From Thermogymnomonas acidicola JCM 13583 (GTDB lineage: Archaea; Thermoplasmatota; Thermoplasmata; Thermoplasmatales; Thermoplasmataceae), in NCBI RefSeq assembly GCF_001316105.1, contig NZ_BBCP01000001.1, positions 124,001 through 188,000 of the forward strand: a stretch of DNA of 64,000 nt, given 5' to 3'. Shown here one piece after another: positions 20,501 through 29,387 of this stretch; position 1 is the first letter of the stretch; the number at the start of each line of letters is the position of its first letter. The notes beneath the pieces were generated by a model. That model did no database searches and had not been told where the DNA came from. It saw only the letters and a program-made list of their open reading frames with translations. The translations under genes and the position numbers were made by a program.

Positions 20501-20510
20501 AATATAAATA
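20501..20510 (-). promoter_or_regulatory. TATA box between pheA and the FKBP gene
   Basis: TATTTATATT on the minus strand is about 30 nt before pheA ATG 20473. Read on the plus strand it is AATATAAATA, 46-55 nt before the FKBP ATG, so it may serve both directions. Confidence 0.55.
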
Positions 20511-20555
20511 CCATCTTGAATTTTCCAGTAGAGTCTTTTAGTTCGGTGGTACCTG

Positions 20556-21314
20556 ATGAATGATGGGGACTTTATCAGAATCGACTACGAAATGAGCGTC
20601 GGAGAGGACAGGAAGCTGGTCTCAACAAACAAGGAAGACCTGGCCAAGCAGAACAACATCTACGACGAGCACATGAAGTACAAAGACGCGGTAGTTATTG
20701 TGGGCTCAGAGGGCCTTTTCAAGGAACTCAACGATTCATTCAAGAACGCGGAGGTCGGGAAGGAGGTGGAGGTGAGGATAGAGCCAGAGAACGCCTACGG
20801 CCTCCGTGACCCGAAGAATGTCAAGGTCCACAACATAAGGGAGTTCCAGAGGCTCAACATAGAGCCCGAGGTCGGCAAGGAGGTAACGATCAACAACAGG
20901 CGCGGTAGGATAATATCCGTGACGCCGGGTAGGGTCCTGGTAGACTACAACCACCAGTGGGCTGGCAAGCCCGTGTTCTACAAGTACACAGTGAAGGGCG
21001 TCATAACCGATGACACAGAGAAGGTGAAGGCAATAATTGATATGTACTACAGCATCGATTCATCGGAGTTCGGCGTCAGTGTCACGGACAGGGAGATAAG
21101 GATAAGGATACCTGAGAACTCAAAGTTCGACGCGGCCTGGATAGAGGCCAAGTTCAGGATAGTCAGCGACCTCAGGAAGTACGAGAAGGGCAAAGACATC
21201 GTGATAGAGGAGTTCTACGAGGCACAGAAGGAGGAGCCGAAGGAGGAGAAGAAGGAGGAAGCCCAGGAGAAGCCCCAGGAGGAGAGCACAGAGGCAAATG
21301 CAGCAGGGCAGTGA
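20556..21314 (+). CDS. FKBP-type peptidyl-prolyl isomerase, SlyD-like long form
   Basis: 252 residues. The N-terminus MNDGDFIRIDYEMSVGED and the split FKBP core (GLFKELNDSFKNAEVGKEVEV, then EPENAYGLRDPKN with the insert-in-flap arrangement) are typical of the long archaeal FKBPs, which act as prolyl isomerase and chaperone. A second domain follows (residues about 150-215), then a Glu/Lys/Gln-rich tail. This gene has essentially no expanded G tracts: GATGGGGAC near the start keeps only four G. It overlaps the next gene by 17 nt. Confidence 0.9.
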   Translation: MNDGDFIRIDYEMSVGEDRKLVSTNKEDLAKQNNIYDEHMKYKDAVVIVGSEGLFKELNDSFKNAEVGKEVEVRIEPENAYGLRDPKNVKVHNIREFQRLNIEPEVGKEVTINNRRGRIISVTPGRVLVDYNHQWAGKPVFYKYTVKGVITDDTEKVKAIIDMYYSIDSSEFGVSVTDREIRIRIPENSKFDAAWIEAKFRIVSDLRKYEKGKDIVIEEFYEAQKEEPKEEKKEEAQEKPQEESTEANAAGQ

Positions 21315-22044
21315 GGCCAGGAGGCCCCACGTCTCTGTCGTACTGGTCGAGCCACAGTACGAGGGCAACATAGGTTTCACTGCCAGGGCCATGGCCAACT
21401 TCGGCATACGCGACCTGAGGATTGTCAACCCACCTCCAATAGGCGATGAGGCGGTATCTAGGGCCATGGCGGGCAGGGAGATACTCGAGAAAGCGACATT
21501 TTTCACCGGCCTGCAGGAGGCGGTGACCGGCTTCCATGTGGTGGCAGGCACATCCAGCGACACGGGGGGGAGCAAGGCTCACCTGTTCCGCAGGATCCCT
21601 TACACCCCCCAGGAGTTCTGGGACCACTTCATGGAGGAAGGAGTGAGAATAGCACTGGTGTTCGGCCGTGAGGCAGATGGCCTCAGGAACGAGGAGCTGA
21701 ACCTGTGCAACGCCTTCATAAACATACCCACAGACCCGGGGGGGCACCCAGTGATGAACCTCTCCCATGCAGTTGCAGTCATACTCTACGAGATGTACAG
21801 GCACGTGCCCAGGGCAGCCAGGAGGGGCACGGAGCCCATGAACGACATCCAGTTCAACGCCCTCATGGAGAGGACGGGATACCTCCTTGACCTTGTCGGT
21901 TACAGGGGCGGCAGGAAGGAGAACACGCTCGTCATGCTGAGGAGGATATTCGCAAGGTCAATGATCACGGATGCGGAGTTCTTCAAGATCATGGGCATAC
22001 TGAGGCATATAATAAACAGGATTGAGGAAGGGGGGGAGAACTGA
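21298..22044 (+). CDS. TrmJ-like SPOUT tRNA 2'-O-methyltransferase
   Basis: 248 residues. N-terminus VSVVLVEPQYEGNIGFTARAM, middle IALVFGREADGLRNEEL, and C-terminal IPTDPGGHPVMNLSHAVAVILYE form the trefoil-knot SAM site of the TrmH/TrmJ group. Archaeal TrmJ methylates position 32 of tRNA; that is the likely role, inferred from family. The helical C-terminal extension is present. Frame intact with G7 tracts adding Gly at DTGGSKAH and DPGGHPV (family DP-x-x-PSLNL). Translation is probably coupled to FKBP. Confidence 0.85.
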   Translation: MQQGSEARRPHVSVVLVEPQYEGNIGFTARAMANFGIRDLRIVNPPPIGDEAVSRAMAGREILEKATFFTGLQEAVTGFHVVAGTSSDTGGSKAHLFRRIPYTPQEFWDHFMEEGVRIALVFGREADGLRNEELNLCNAFINIPTDPGGHPVMNLSHAVAVILYEMYRHVPRAARRGTEPMNDIQFNALMERTGYLLDLVGYRGGRKENTLVMLRRIFARSMITDAEFFKIMGILRHIINRIEEGGEN

Positions 22045-22045
22045 G

Positions 22046-22057
22046 AAAATTTATTAA
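22046..22057 (+). promoter_or_regulatory. TATA box for the eL18-uL13-uS9-rpoN operon
   Basis: AAAATTTATTAA, 36-47 nt before the eL18 ATG at 22093, just after the stop of the TrmJ-like gene. Confidence 0.55.
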
Positions 22058-22092
22058 CGATTCTGCATTTTCCAGCAACGCAGCTGGTATAG

Positions 22093-22460
22093 ATGTCTGT
22101 AAGAGCGGATAACAAGGAGAGTCCTGTATTAAGATCAACGGTAGATAAACTGCTCCAGGCCTCCAGGGAATCCGGAGGCAGGCTGTGGAGGGACATAGCC
22201 AGGAGGCTCACCGGCCCAGGAGGAACTATTCAGCCGTGAACCTGGCGAAGCTGGACAGGCTCACCAGCGAGGGTGATGTTGCCGTAGTGCCCGGCGCAGT
22301 CCTCGGCACAGGTAGGCTCACCAAGAAGATCACCGTAGCGGGCTTCAAGGCCTCAGCCTCTGCCAGGAGGAAAATAGAGGAGGCCGGTGGCAGATACGTG
22401 AGCCTTGAGGAACTGGCCAGTGAGAACCCTAAGGGCACAGGCATCAAGATAATCGGGTGA
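22093..22460 (+). CDS. Large ribosomal subunit protein eL18
   Basis: Archaeal/eukaryotic L18e, about 122 residues. The sequence runs MSVRADNKESPVLRSTV, then RLWRDIARRLTGPRRNY, VNLAKLDRLT, VVPGAVLGTGRLTKKITVA and KGTGIKII, all standard for the family. It needs one frameshift near 22215: GGCCCAGGAGG is one C short of the GGCCCCAGGAGG that would encode TGPRRNYS. It heads the classic archaeal cluster eL18-uL13-uS9-RpoN; the uL13 gene starts 7 nt after its stop. Confidence 0.93.
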
Positions 22461-22466
22461 AGCATC

Positions 22467-22883
22467 ATGATGGTGATTGACGCTGATAACGCAGTATATG
22501 GCCGCCTATCAACCTTCGTTGCGAAGAAGCTTCTTGAGGGGGGGGAGGAGGTAACGATACTGAACGCGGACAAGGTAGTGGTCACTGGTTCCAGGGACTT
22601 CATAATAAACAGGTTCAGGGAGAGGAGGGAGATCGGTAGCGTCAGGAAGGGCCCGTACTACCCGAAGACGAGCAGGGAGATCCTGAGGAGGTCCATAGGC
22701 GACATGCTCCCGAAGAAAAAGACCCGTGGCAAGGAGGCACTCCACAGGTGCAAGGTTTACAGTGGCTTCCCGGAAGCGTTCAAGGGTGCGCAGGTGGTCA
22801 GGGTGGAGAAGGCCATGAACAGGAAGGTCAACGGCTTCGTCACTCTCGGTGAGATCTCCAGGCTACTTGGTCAGAAGGTGTGA
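22467..22883 (+). CDS. rplM: Large ribosomal subunit protein uL13
   Basis: 138 residues, intact frame. VIDADNAVYGRLSTFVAKKLL, VTGSRDFI, the basic KGPYYPKTSREILRRSI stretch and RGKEALHRCKVYSG-type region are all uL13. The G8 tract at 22538-22545 makes LLEGGEEVTILNA where relatives have LLEGEE, one of the clearest single-residue insertions in this window because this protein rarely varies in length there. Its stop overlaps the uS9 GTG start. Confidence 0.95.
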   Translation: MMVIDADNAVYGRLSTFVAKKLLEGGEEVTILNADKVVVTGSRDFIINRFRERREIGSVRKGPYYPKTSREILRRSIGDMLPKKKTRGKEALHRCKVYSGFPEAFKGAQVVRVEKAMNRKVNGFVTLGEISRLLGQKV

Positions 22884-23290
22884 CCGTGGCGGACTACGTG
22901 ATTACTTCTGGAAAGAGGAAGACGGCCGTTGCGAGGGCCGTCACGAAAAAGGGAACCGGCAAGTTCACCATTAACGGGGGGGTGCCAGTTGAGCTCTATC
23001 CGGTGGAGGTGCTCAGGGAGAAGATCATGGAGCCCATAAGGCTCCTGGGCGAGAGGGCAAATGAGATCGACATAGAGGTCAACGTGAGGGGCGGCGGCCT
23101 AACAGGCCAGGCAGACGCCTCAAGGACCGCAATGGCGAAGGGAATGGTGGAGTACTTCAAAGACGATTCCCTTGAGGAGATGTTCAGGCAGTTCGACAGG
23201 ACCCTCATGGTGAACGATGTCAGGAGGAAGCTCCCGAAGAAGCCCATGGGGAGGGGAGCCAGGAAGAAGAGGCAGAAGTCATACAGGTGA
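22880..23290 (+). CDS. rpsI: Small ribosomal subunit protein uS9
   Basis: 136 residues. TSGKRKTAVARA, the VRGGGLTGQADASRTAMAKG core and the C-terminal GRGARKKRQKSYR tail that reaches the P-site tRNA are all present. GTG 22880 overlaps the uL13 stop. The G7 at 22976-22982 gives INGGVPVEL (relatives ING-x-P). In contrast the G4 runs in VRGGGL and in the C-terminal MGRGARK are not lengthened, so expanded and normal runs occur in one gene. Confidence 0.95.
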   Translation: MTVADYVITSGKRKTAVARAVTKKGTGKFTINGGVPVELYPVEVLREKIMEPIRLLGERANEIDIEVNVRGGGLTGQADASRTAMAKGMVEYFKDDSLEEMFRQFDRTLMVNDVRRKLPKKPMGRGARKKRQKSYR

Positions 23291-23294
23291 ATAA

Positions 23295-23512
23295 ATGATA
23301 ATTCCCGTGAGGTGTTTCAGCTGCGGGCGTGTAATCGCATCGGATTACGTGAGGTTCAGGGCCAGGATGGACGAGATACGCGCCCTTGGGCGAGAACCTG
23401 CGCCGGAGGAGGTCTCAAGGCCCTAGACGAGCTTGGCCTGCACAGGTACTGCTGCAGGCGCATGATACTCTCTCACGTTGACCTGATTGACGATGTGATG
23501 CCCTTCTCATGA
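23295..23512 (+). CDS. rpoN: DNA-directed RNA polymerase subunit N
   Basis: Small zinc-binding subunit of archaeal RNA polymerase (Rpb10 homologue), about 72 residues. The zinc site is split: [18 protein letters not shown] at the N-terminus and [18 protein letters not shown] at the C-terminus. Between them three single-base errors are inferred (an extra G near 23379, lost C near 23397 and near 23414), net one base short; correcting them yields the usual [18 protein letters not shown]. Last gene of the ribosomal operon; tRNA-Pro begins 2 nt after the stop. Confidence 0.9.
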
Positions 23513-23514
23513 GT

Positions 23515-23587
23515 GGGACCGTGGGGTAGCTTGGTATCCTGCCAGCTTGGGGTGTTGGCAACTTGAGTTCAAATCTCAACGGTCCCA
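23515..23587 (+). tRNA. tRNA-Pro (anticodon GGG)
   Basis: A 73-nt cloverleaf folds cleanly: acceptor GGGACCG/CGGTCCC with discriminator A, a D-arm around GGTAGCTTGGTATCC, an anticodon stem CCAGC/GTTGG with loop TTGGGGT (anticodon GGG, Pro), and a T stem TTGAG/CTCAA with loop TTCAAAT. No intron and no encoded CCA. The four-G runs in this RNA are not lengthened. Confidence 0.93.
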
Positions 23588-24532
23588 TCCATCTAAGTCT
23601 TTAGCATAACTTGTCACACCCCCCCTCTGTGCGTTGCCTCCTTTAGTTACCCGGCTTGGATAGTCGGTATCACCCGTCATTTGAGCCCATGCCACTGAAG
23701 CACTTCCAATTCGATAACAGATACAGAGGCCCATATGATACGCCTGCAATAACGGGCGGATACAATGGCATAAAATTGCACCTTTAAACTGCATAGCACC
23801 GTAAATTTCCTCTGGATGCACCTTTGGTGTCCCGGGTAACCTGCACCTCCGGCCCAGGGCTGGTTCGGCGGAATGGCGGGGAGGGACGGACAGGTATTGG
23901 GACTTAGGTCACCGGGTGGTTGCCAAAGACGGTATTATTAATTAATAAGCGAAACACGAACCCGAGGCAGGGTCAGCGCCGTGTATTTCATCAATGGCAG
24001 TAGCAATATCACACCATTCCGGAAAAGCAGGTTCGGAGATGTACGCCGGGCATTGCATGAATATGTGGCATTCAATAATTTTCCATATCAACTGTATCTG
24101 GGGGGGCATTGTAATTATACATGATAAGTGTTATATTAGTTGTTTTGTAGGTTCTGACGCGTAGGTTTAAAATATAATAGAAGGGTATTGTATCCACGTG
24201 AACACGAGAAATCGTCGCGGTGGTGGTTACGTTGATTCTATCGATATATTCCCAGGCCATCCAAAATGTTCATGCTTAAACGGTGCCGTATATGTGAACA
24301 GATAGAACAGGACAACTTTTGGCTTTGAAGGGGTGCAGGCCTTCTCACCGAAAGGAGGAAATCCCATCGCCAGGGGGGGTGTATTTGAATCACCGGTGCC
24401 CGGCACGGTATACCGTAATCAGAGGACTAGTGGGGAGGTCAGAGACTTGCTTTATGCGGCTGGTGGCCAGGCTTATGGTTTACCCGCGCAGCTGATCTCC
24501 TGTCGGGCGCCTGCATATCCGCATAACTGGTG
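23588..24532 (+). other. Gene-poor, AT-richer stretch after tRNA-Pro
   Basis: About 945 nt with no credible protein gene on either strand. Base composition is clearly more AT-rich than the flanks, particularly 24050-24330. It contains one long imperfect hairpin (23822-23928, listed separately), a candidate RNA-like segment around 24330-24545, and several TATA-like motifs (for example near 24165). The position next to a tRNA gene is typical of integrated DNA, but I see no integrase and no repeat of the tRNA 3' end downstream. Confidence 0.5.
23822..23928 (+). other. Long imperfect hairpin, possible structured RNA
   Basis: CTTTGG at 23822-23827 pairs with CCAAAG at 23923-23928. Inside it CCCGGGTAACC (about 23831-23841) pairs with GGTCACCGGG (23907-23916), leaving small internal loops. 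The 65-nt interior is GC-rich with further short complementarities (ACCT/AGGT). It does not match 5S, SRP or RNase P RNA landmarks that I know. Either a small RNA or an extended terminator region. Confidence 0.3.
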
Positions 24533-25380
24533 GTGAGCACCAGGTGCCATCAAGGGGGGGGATAAAACCCTGGCCTTCATCGTGTTTGTGATAGTATCCA
24601 TAACCCCCCCTTCCAGCTATGAGGTCGAGCCCAGGCCACTGGCCCACACTATCCGTTCGATTATTACAGTTTTGGCTACGGGAAACGTGTCTATCTATAC
24701 AATTCATTCAACAACTCCATAAACGTCACGTTCACCATTATGGGGCAGTCATTCACGTACAGCAAAACGCCTGTTAACGTTGAGGGGGGGTGGATGGTAG
24801 AGATCGCGACCAATGCCGCCGTAACAGAGCCAAGCATACCCACTGGCCCGGTGTTCGTGAACTGGGTCAAGATGGACCTTGTGAAGGGTAGTGACATCTA
24901 TTTTGACCACCTCTTCCTGGAGGTGAACTATTTCTACTTCAACCTGACCGCGTGGAATGGCACGGCATCGATCCCCGTAGACATACTGGCTGAGGGCTAT
25001 CCACCTTACGGGACGTTCTTCGTAGCCCACAGGGGGGGCCCAGATGTCGTGACCAGCATTGAGTTCGCTCCCTACGGGCCATGGAGGATATTTGCGATCC
25101 CAGGAATCATGAATCCTGCGCTGCCGCCACTTCCGCTCGTGTGTTCTGGAAACTTCACGCCTGAGCCACCGGGAGCAGTAACATATGCGAACTGCTCAGT
25201 GCAGTACGGTGGGCCTCTCACGTGCCAGTGTTCTGGGTATCTGACATCAACACCGATCACATTCTCGTGACGCCAGTGCTCGAAATGGGACCGTATTTCG
25301 TGAAGGGTGACCCGGTCTGGATAAACATCGAGTTGAGCTATCCCTCTGGAACGCTGAGGTACTGTGTAATGGAGGAGTGA
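24533..25380 (+). CDS. Secreted hypothetical protein
   Basis: I do not recognise a family. From GTG 24533 a short polar start leads to a hydrophobic segment (TLAFIVFVIVSI) that looks like a signal peptide or anchor, then a beta-rich, Asn/Thr/Pro-rich body with many N-x-S/T sequons (YNSFNNSINVTF, NLTAWNGTAS, GNFTPE). Corrected for two lost C bases (near 24635 and 25225), the frame runs about 280 residues to TGA 25380. An extracytoplasmic, probably glycosylated, protein is inferred. It is followed 4 nt later by a DUF929 gene, suggesting a two-gene operon. Confidence 0.5.
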
Positions 25381-25384
25381 TACC

Positions 25385-26052
25385 GTGAATATTAAGAGGA
25401 TGGTATTAGCGATTGTTGTTGCATCGATAATTGCCTATGCAGGCTTCCATTACGCCTCACTCATCCACCTGAAGGAAGGCGTGGGCATTTCCGATATCAA
25501 GTCTCCACCAGACTTCGGCCCGTTCTTTCCCGTGACGGAGCACATATCCGCCTCCAACAGGGTTACTGTGCTGTTTATCGGTGCGGAGGCATGTACCTTC
25601 TGGGATGCCGAGAGCTGGGTCATATACTATGCCCTCCTCCACTACGGCTCCTGGTCATCGGTACAGTTCGTGCACTCTTACAATGGGGACGTATTTCCAG
25701 GAACCCTGGGGGGGATAAACCTCATGAACGCTACCTATTCATCAACCACCATCGTGTTCCATGGCATCGAGATGTACAACGAGACATGGCACGCCATAAC
25801 GGAACTTAACGCGAGCACCAAGGCACTCTTAAACAGGTACGACCCACAGGATTCGATCCCGTTCATTCTCATCAACGGTGAGTACCTGGAGGTTGGGTCT
25901 TCCTATTCCCCCCCATCGTATATCCCCCCCAATATGACTACGAATGAGGTCAATGAAAGACCTGGATGAGAAGAGCGGGGGCCGCGGCCACTGTGATAAT
26001 CAAAGAGGCAGGGTGTGTTGACCAGGTGATCTCATACCTGATGGGCCAGTAA
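25385..26052 (+). CDS. DUF929-like membrane-anchored thioredoxin-fold protein
   Basis: About 220 residues. GTG 25385 starts MNIKRMVLAIVVASIIAYAG, an N-terminal membrane anchor. The body has RVTVLFIGAEACTFWDAESW, where DUF929 proteins have a GAExCPxCAAERW thioredoxin-like motif; here the second Cys is replaced by Trp, so a normal CxxC redox centre is absent. SSTTIVFHGIEMYNE and IPFILINGEYLEV also fit the family. The frame breaks near 25953 (extra A) and 25980 (G5 for G4), after which the C-terminus GCVDQVISYLMGQ is read to TAA 26052. Likely extracytoplasmic. Confidence 0.6.
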
Positions 26053-26401
26053 TCCCAATCTTATTGTAGAAGACAAGAGAAATCGGCTCCCTAAAGGGTT
26101 ATGATCCCTGGCTAGTGGCATCAACTTTATAGTACCTAGGCACCCACGAAGACTTCCCCCTTCAAAGTTTCTGTAACTAGGAACTGATATGGTTAGTTCA
26201 TTCGGCAGGAAGGGTCCGATAGCCCAATGGTGTGGAGGGCTGTGCTAGTCGGTAGAAACTGGAAGGGTGCCCTTTCAGTCCTTCCTGAATCGTCAGTATC
26301 ACCTGGCCTTGTACCTCCAGAGGGTATTGTAACTCCCTGCACCGCACTAATACTGAGTGGGCCTCTGCAGTCTGGGCCTTTCCCCCCCGCAAGGAGTTGG
26401 G
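26053..26401 (+). other. Intergenic stretch without recognisable gene
   Basis: About 350 nt between the DUF929 gene and the convergent proline iminopeptidase gene. Short frames on both strands lack family-like sequence. I see nothing beyond a possible TATA-like TTTATAGTACC near 26130. Confidence 0.5.
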
Positions 26402-27354
<953 letters not shown>

Positions 27355-27490
27355 TCAAAACTTTCAGCATGGCTTTTTCAAGATTACCGCAGCCACCTTC
27401 ATGCCTCTGTCCTGCACAGGGTGGGATCAGGAGGCAGGCCTCATTCAGTCACATGGAAAGCATTCTAAATCCAGGCGGCCTCATCCATAC

Positions 27491-28252
27491 ATGTGCAGGA
27501 TGTTCGCCTCGTTCTCCCGGAGGGCAGAGCAGCAGTCCATTGTCAGTGCGCTTGTCAGGGCTGCCAGGAACGACGTGTTCCGCAATGGGGGGGAGGCACA
27601 CAGGGATGGGTGGGGGGGCTGTGCGCTGGCATCAGGCGACGCAGTATTCACGTGGAGGTCAACAAGGCCCATTTACCAGGACTTACCGGCCATTCCAGAC
27701 GCACTGGGCCAAACATTCCTGGCACTGTTCCATGCCAGGCTCGCTGCGGATGGTGAGCCCGTGAATGCACCTGCGTACTCGCACCCGTTCACTGTAACCG
27801 CGCAGGACGGGCACATGTACGTGTGCCACAACGGCTGGGTGGACAAGGAAAAGGTGGGCAGGGAGTACGGCGTCAGGGTAGAGGGGGGGAAGAGCGACAC
27901 TCAGGTGATGTGTGAGGCCATGTCCACGCTCGGGAAGGGGGGGGCGTTCGAGGGCTTCAGGGAAGTTATGGAATTCTGCCGTGAGAATGCCATGAAGGGG
28001 GGGGCCCTGAACGTCCTGGCACTCTTCATCGGGAACGGGAGGATGGCGGAGGTATACTACCACTCATCACTGCTGAAGGAGAGCGTGTACGGCCGCCTTT
28101 ACTCCAGGCAGACCGGTGGCAGCTTCGCAGTGATGTCATCCACAGTTGCCTACTACATGGGCCTCATCGACGCCTCGGGCCAACCCCCCCTTGTGCAGGA
28201 CACCATGGCAGTTGAGGAGAACGCCTGTTTCAGGGAATCCTTCACCCTCTGA
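27491..28252 (+). CDS. Class II glutamine amidotransferase-like protein
   Basis: 253 residues, intact. The initiator Met is followed directly by Cys (MCRMFASFS), the N-terminal nucleophile of Ntn glutamine amidotransferases; then NGGEAHRDGWGGCA, LFHARLAADG (family ARLAT), and HPFTVTAQDGHMYVCHNGWVD with the NG motif. This is the YafJ/DUF-type stand-alone family whose acceptor is unknown. Seven or more G tracts are present in frame, adding Gly in NGGEAHRDGWGG, EGGKSDTQ, GKGGAF and MKGGAL. It stands alone between two minus-strand genes. Confidence 0.8.
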   Translation: MCRMFASFSRRAEQQSIVSALVRAARNDVFRNGGEAHRDGWGGCALASGDAVFTWRSTRPIYQDLPAIPDALGQTFLALFHARLAADGEPVNAPAYSHPFTVTAQDGHMYVCHNGWVDKEKVGREYGVRVEGGKSDTQVMCEAMSTLGKGGAFEGFREVMEFCRENAMKGGALNVLALFIGNGRMAEVYYHSSLLKESVYGRLYSRQTGGSFAVMSSTVAYYMGLIDASGQPPLVQDTMAVEENACFRESFTL

Positions 28253-28322
28253 AGCATGCACATGATGGGCCACAGGTATCCACCCTGCCATCCGGGACAG
28301 GCCAGCACCCACCGGAATGGGT

Positions 28323-28784
28323 CTACACCTGGTTCACATAGACCGTAATGTCAAGGACACCGGCAAAGTTTCTGTCAGGCAGCCTGACGCCTATGGCCAT
28401 GTCCACGCCCTTTCCTGGCCCTATCACCGATGTTGTGGATGAGAGAACGTAGCCAGGCACACTGAACCCTGGCGTGGCCGAAGAAACCTCTGTTACGTTG
28501 ATTGGCACCGACAGGGTGTCCTCTATCACTGTCCTGATGGTAATGGTGGAGCCACCGTAGTAGGTCCTGAAGTTCCAGGGTATGTGGGCGCTGTATATCT
28601 GCTGCGATGTGTTGTTGTCCATTACGGCAACATTGACAGCCATCACATTCACAGTCCTGGAGCTGAACTGCCCTGTGGCTGCGAGGACAGCCACAACAAC
28701 AGCTATTACCGCTATTACGGAAACAGCGATCCTCAGGAGGGTGCGCCTGTTGTTGGGGGGGTGGTTGTTCCTGATGGGTTCCAA
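28323..28784 (-). CDS. Membrane-anchored secreted hypothetical protein
   Basis: About 153 residues, no family recognised. A basic N-terminus (NNRRTLLRI) precedes one hydrophobic helix (VSVIAVIAVVVAVLAA), then a beta-rich extracytoplasmic domain with sequons (DNNTSQQI, INVTEVSS). The first in-frame initiator is TTG 28784; an ATG at 28796 lies in another frame and could be the true start if the C7 near 28757 is miscounted. Topology suggests a short cytoplasmic tail and external domain. Confidence 0.5.
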   Translation of the reverse strand: MEPIRNNHPPNNRRTLLRIAVSVIAVIAVVVAVLAATGQFSSRTVNVMAVNVAVMDNNTSQQIYSAHIPWNFRTYYGGSTITIRTVIEDTLSVPINVTEVSSATPGFSVPGYVLSSTTSVIGPGKGVDMAIGVRLPDRNFAGVLDITVYVNQV

Positions 28785-28864
28785 CGCAGTTCATGTGTGA
28801 TTCTGTACCGCGTATTTCTAGATTCACATTTCCAACGGGAAACGCACGGAAGTGTTCGGGAAAA

Positions 28865-28874
28865 GATAAATAAC
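28865..28874 (+). promoter_or_regulatory. TATA box for the AAA-associated gene
   Basis: GATAAATAAC, 24-33 nt before ATG 28898, leaderless spacing. Confidence 0.6.
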
Positions 28875-28897
28875 AGGACTGCAATATTAAGAAGTAA

Positions 28898-29385
28898 ATG
28901 GAAAGCATAGAACCAAACGCCCGCATCGCAGACCTGGTTGGCCTGCTGTATGTCCTCACATATGTTTTTCCAGACCGTACAGACCTGTATGAGCTGGAGA
29001 AGGAGATGGAGGTCGACCTTGACGACCTCATGCCAATAGTATACACGGCCGCAAGGCTCGGCTTCGTCCATGTGGTGGATGGCGACATCGAGATCACGGG
29101 CCTGGGGGAAGGAGTACATACTCGGCAGCATAAAGAGGAGGAAGGAGATACTGAGGCAGATACTGGACAGGCTTGAGCCGTTCGCCACCGCAATATCCAT
29201 GGGAGATTTTACCGTTGATGACCTCTATGACGCCCTTGAGGCAAAGGGCATCCAGACCTACAACAGCCCCCTCGGGCAGGCGTGACCTTGAGGTCATACT
29301 GATAGAGTGGGGGGGCATATACTCCGGTCTCATCAGGAAGACGGAGGACGGCTTCGAGGCGGTGAAAAAGGCAGTGAAGAGCTGA
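28898..29385 (+). CDS. AAA-associated domain protein, ABC transporter accessory
   Basis: About 162 residues. The sequence LVGLLYVLTYVFPDRTDLYELEKEM, then PIVYTAARLGFVHVVDGDIEITGLG, resembles the AAA-associated C-terminal domain usually attached to or next to nitrate/sulfonate-type ABC ATPases. The frame breaks near 29108 (extra base in a G run) and near 29270 (lost C in a C run), then ends at 29385. It meets the permease gene tail-to-tail with 2 nt between stops. The neighbouring ATPase at 31018-31807 has no such domain of its own, so this protein may supply it in trans. Confidence 0.65.
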
Positions 29386-29387
29386 CA

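Noticed and set aside
24340-24480. RNase P RNA
   Set aside because: GGAGGAAATCCC and GGCTTATGG look like parts of the conserved core, but the first lacks a G, the distance is only about 110 nt, and the CAGAAA-type element is missing.
23588-24532. CRISPR array or integrase-bearing element next to tRNA-Pro
   Set aside because: No regularly spaced repeats, no cas-like or recombinase-like protein, and no copy of the tRNA 3' end found downstream.
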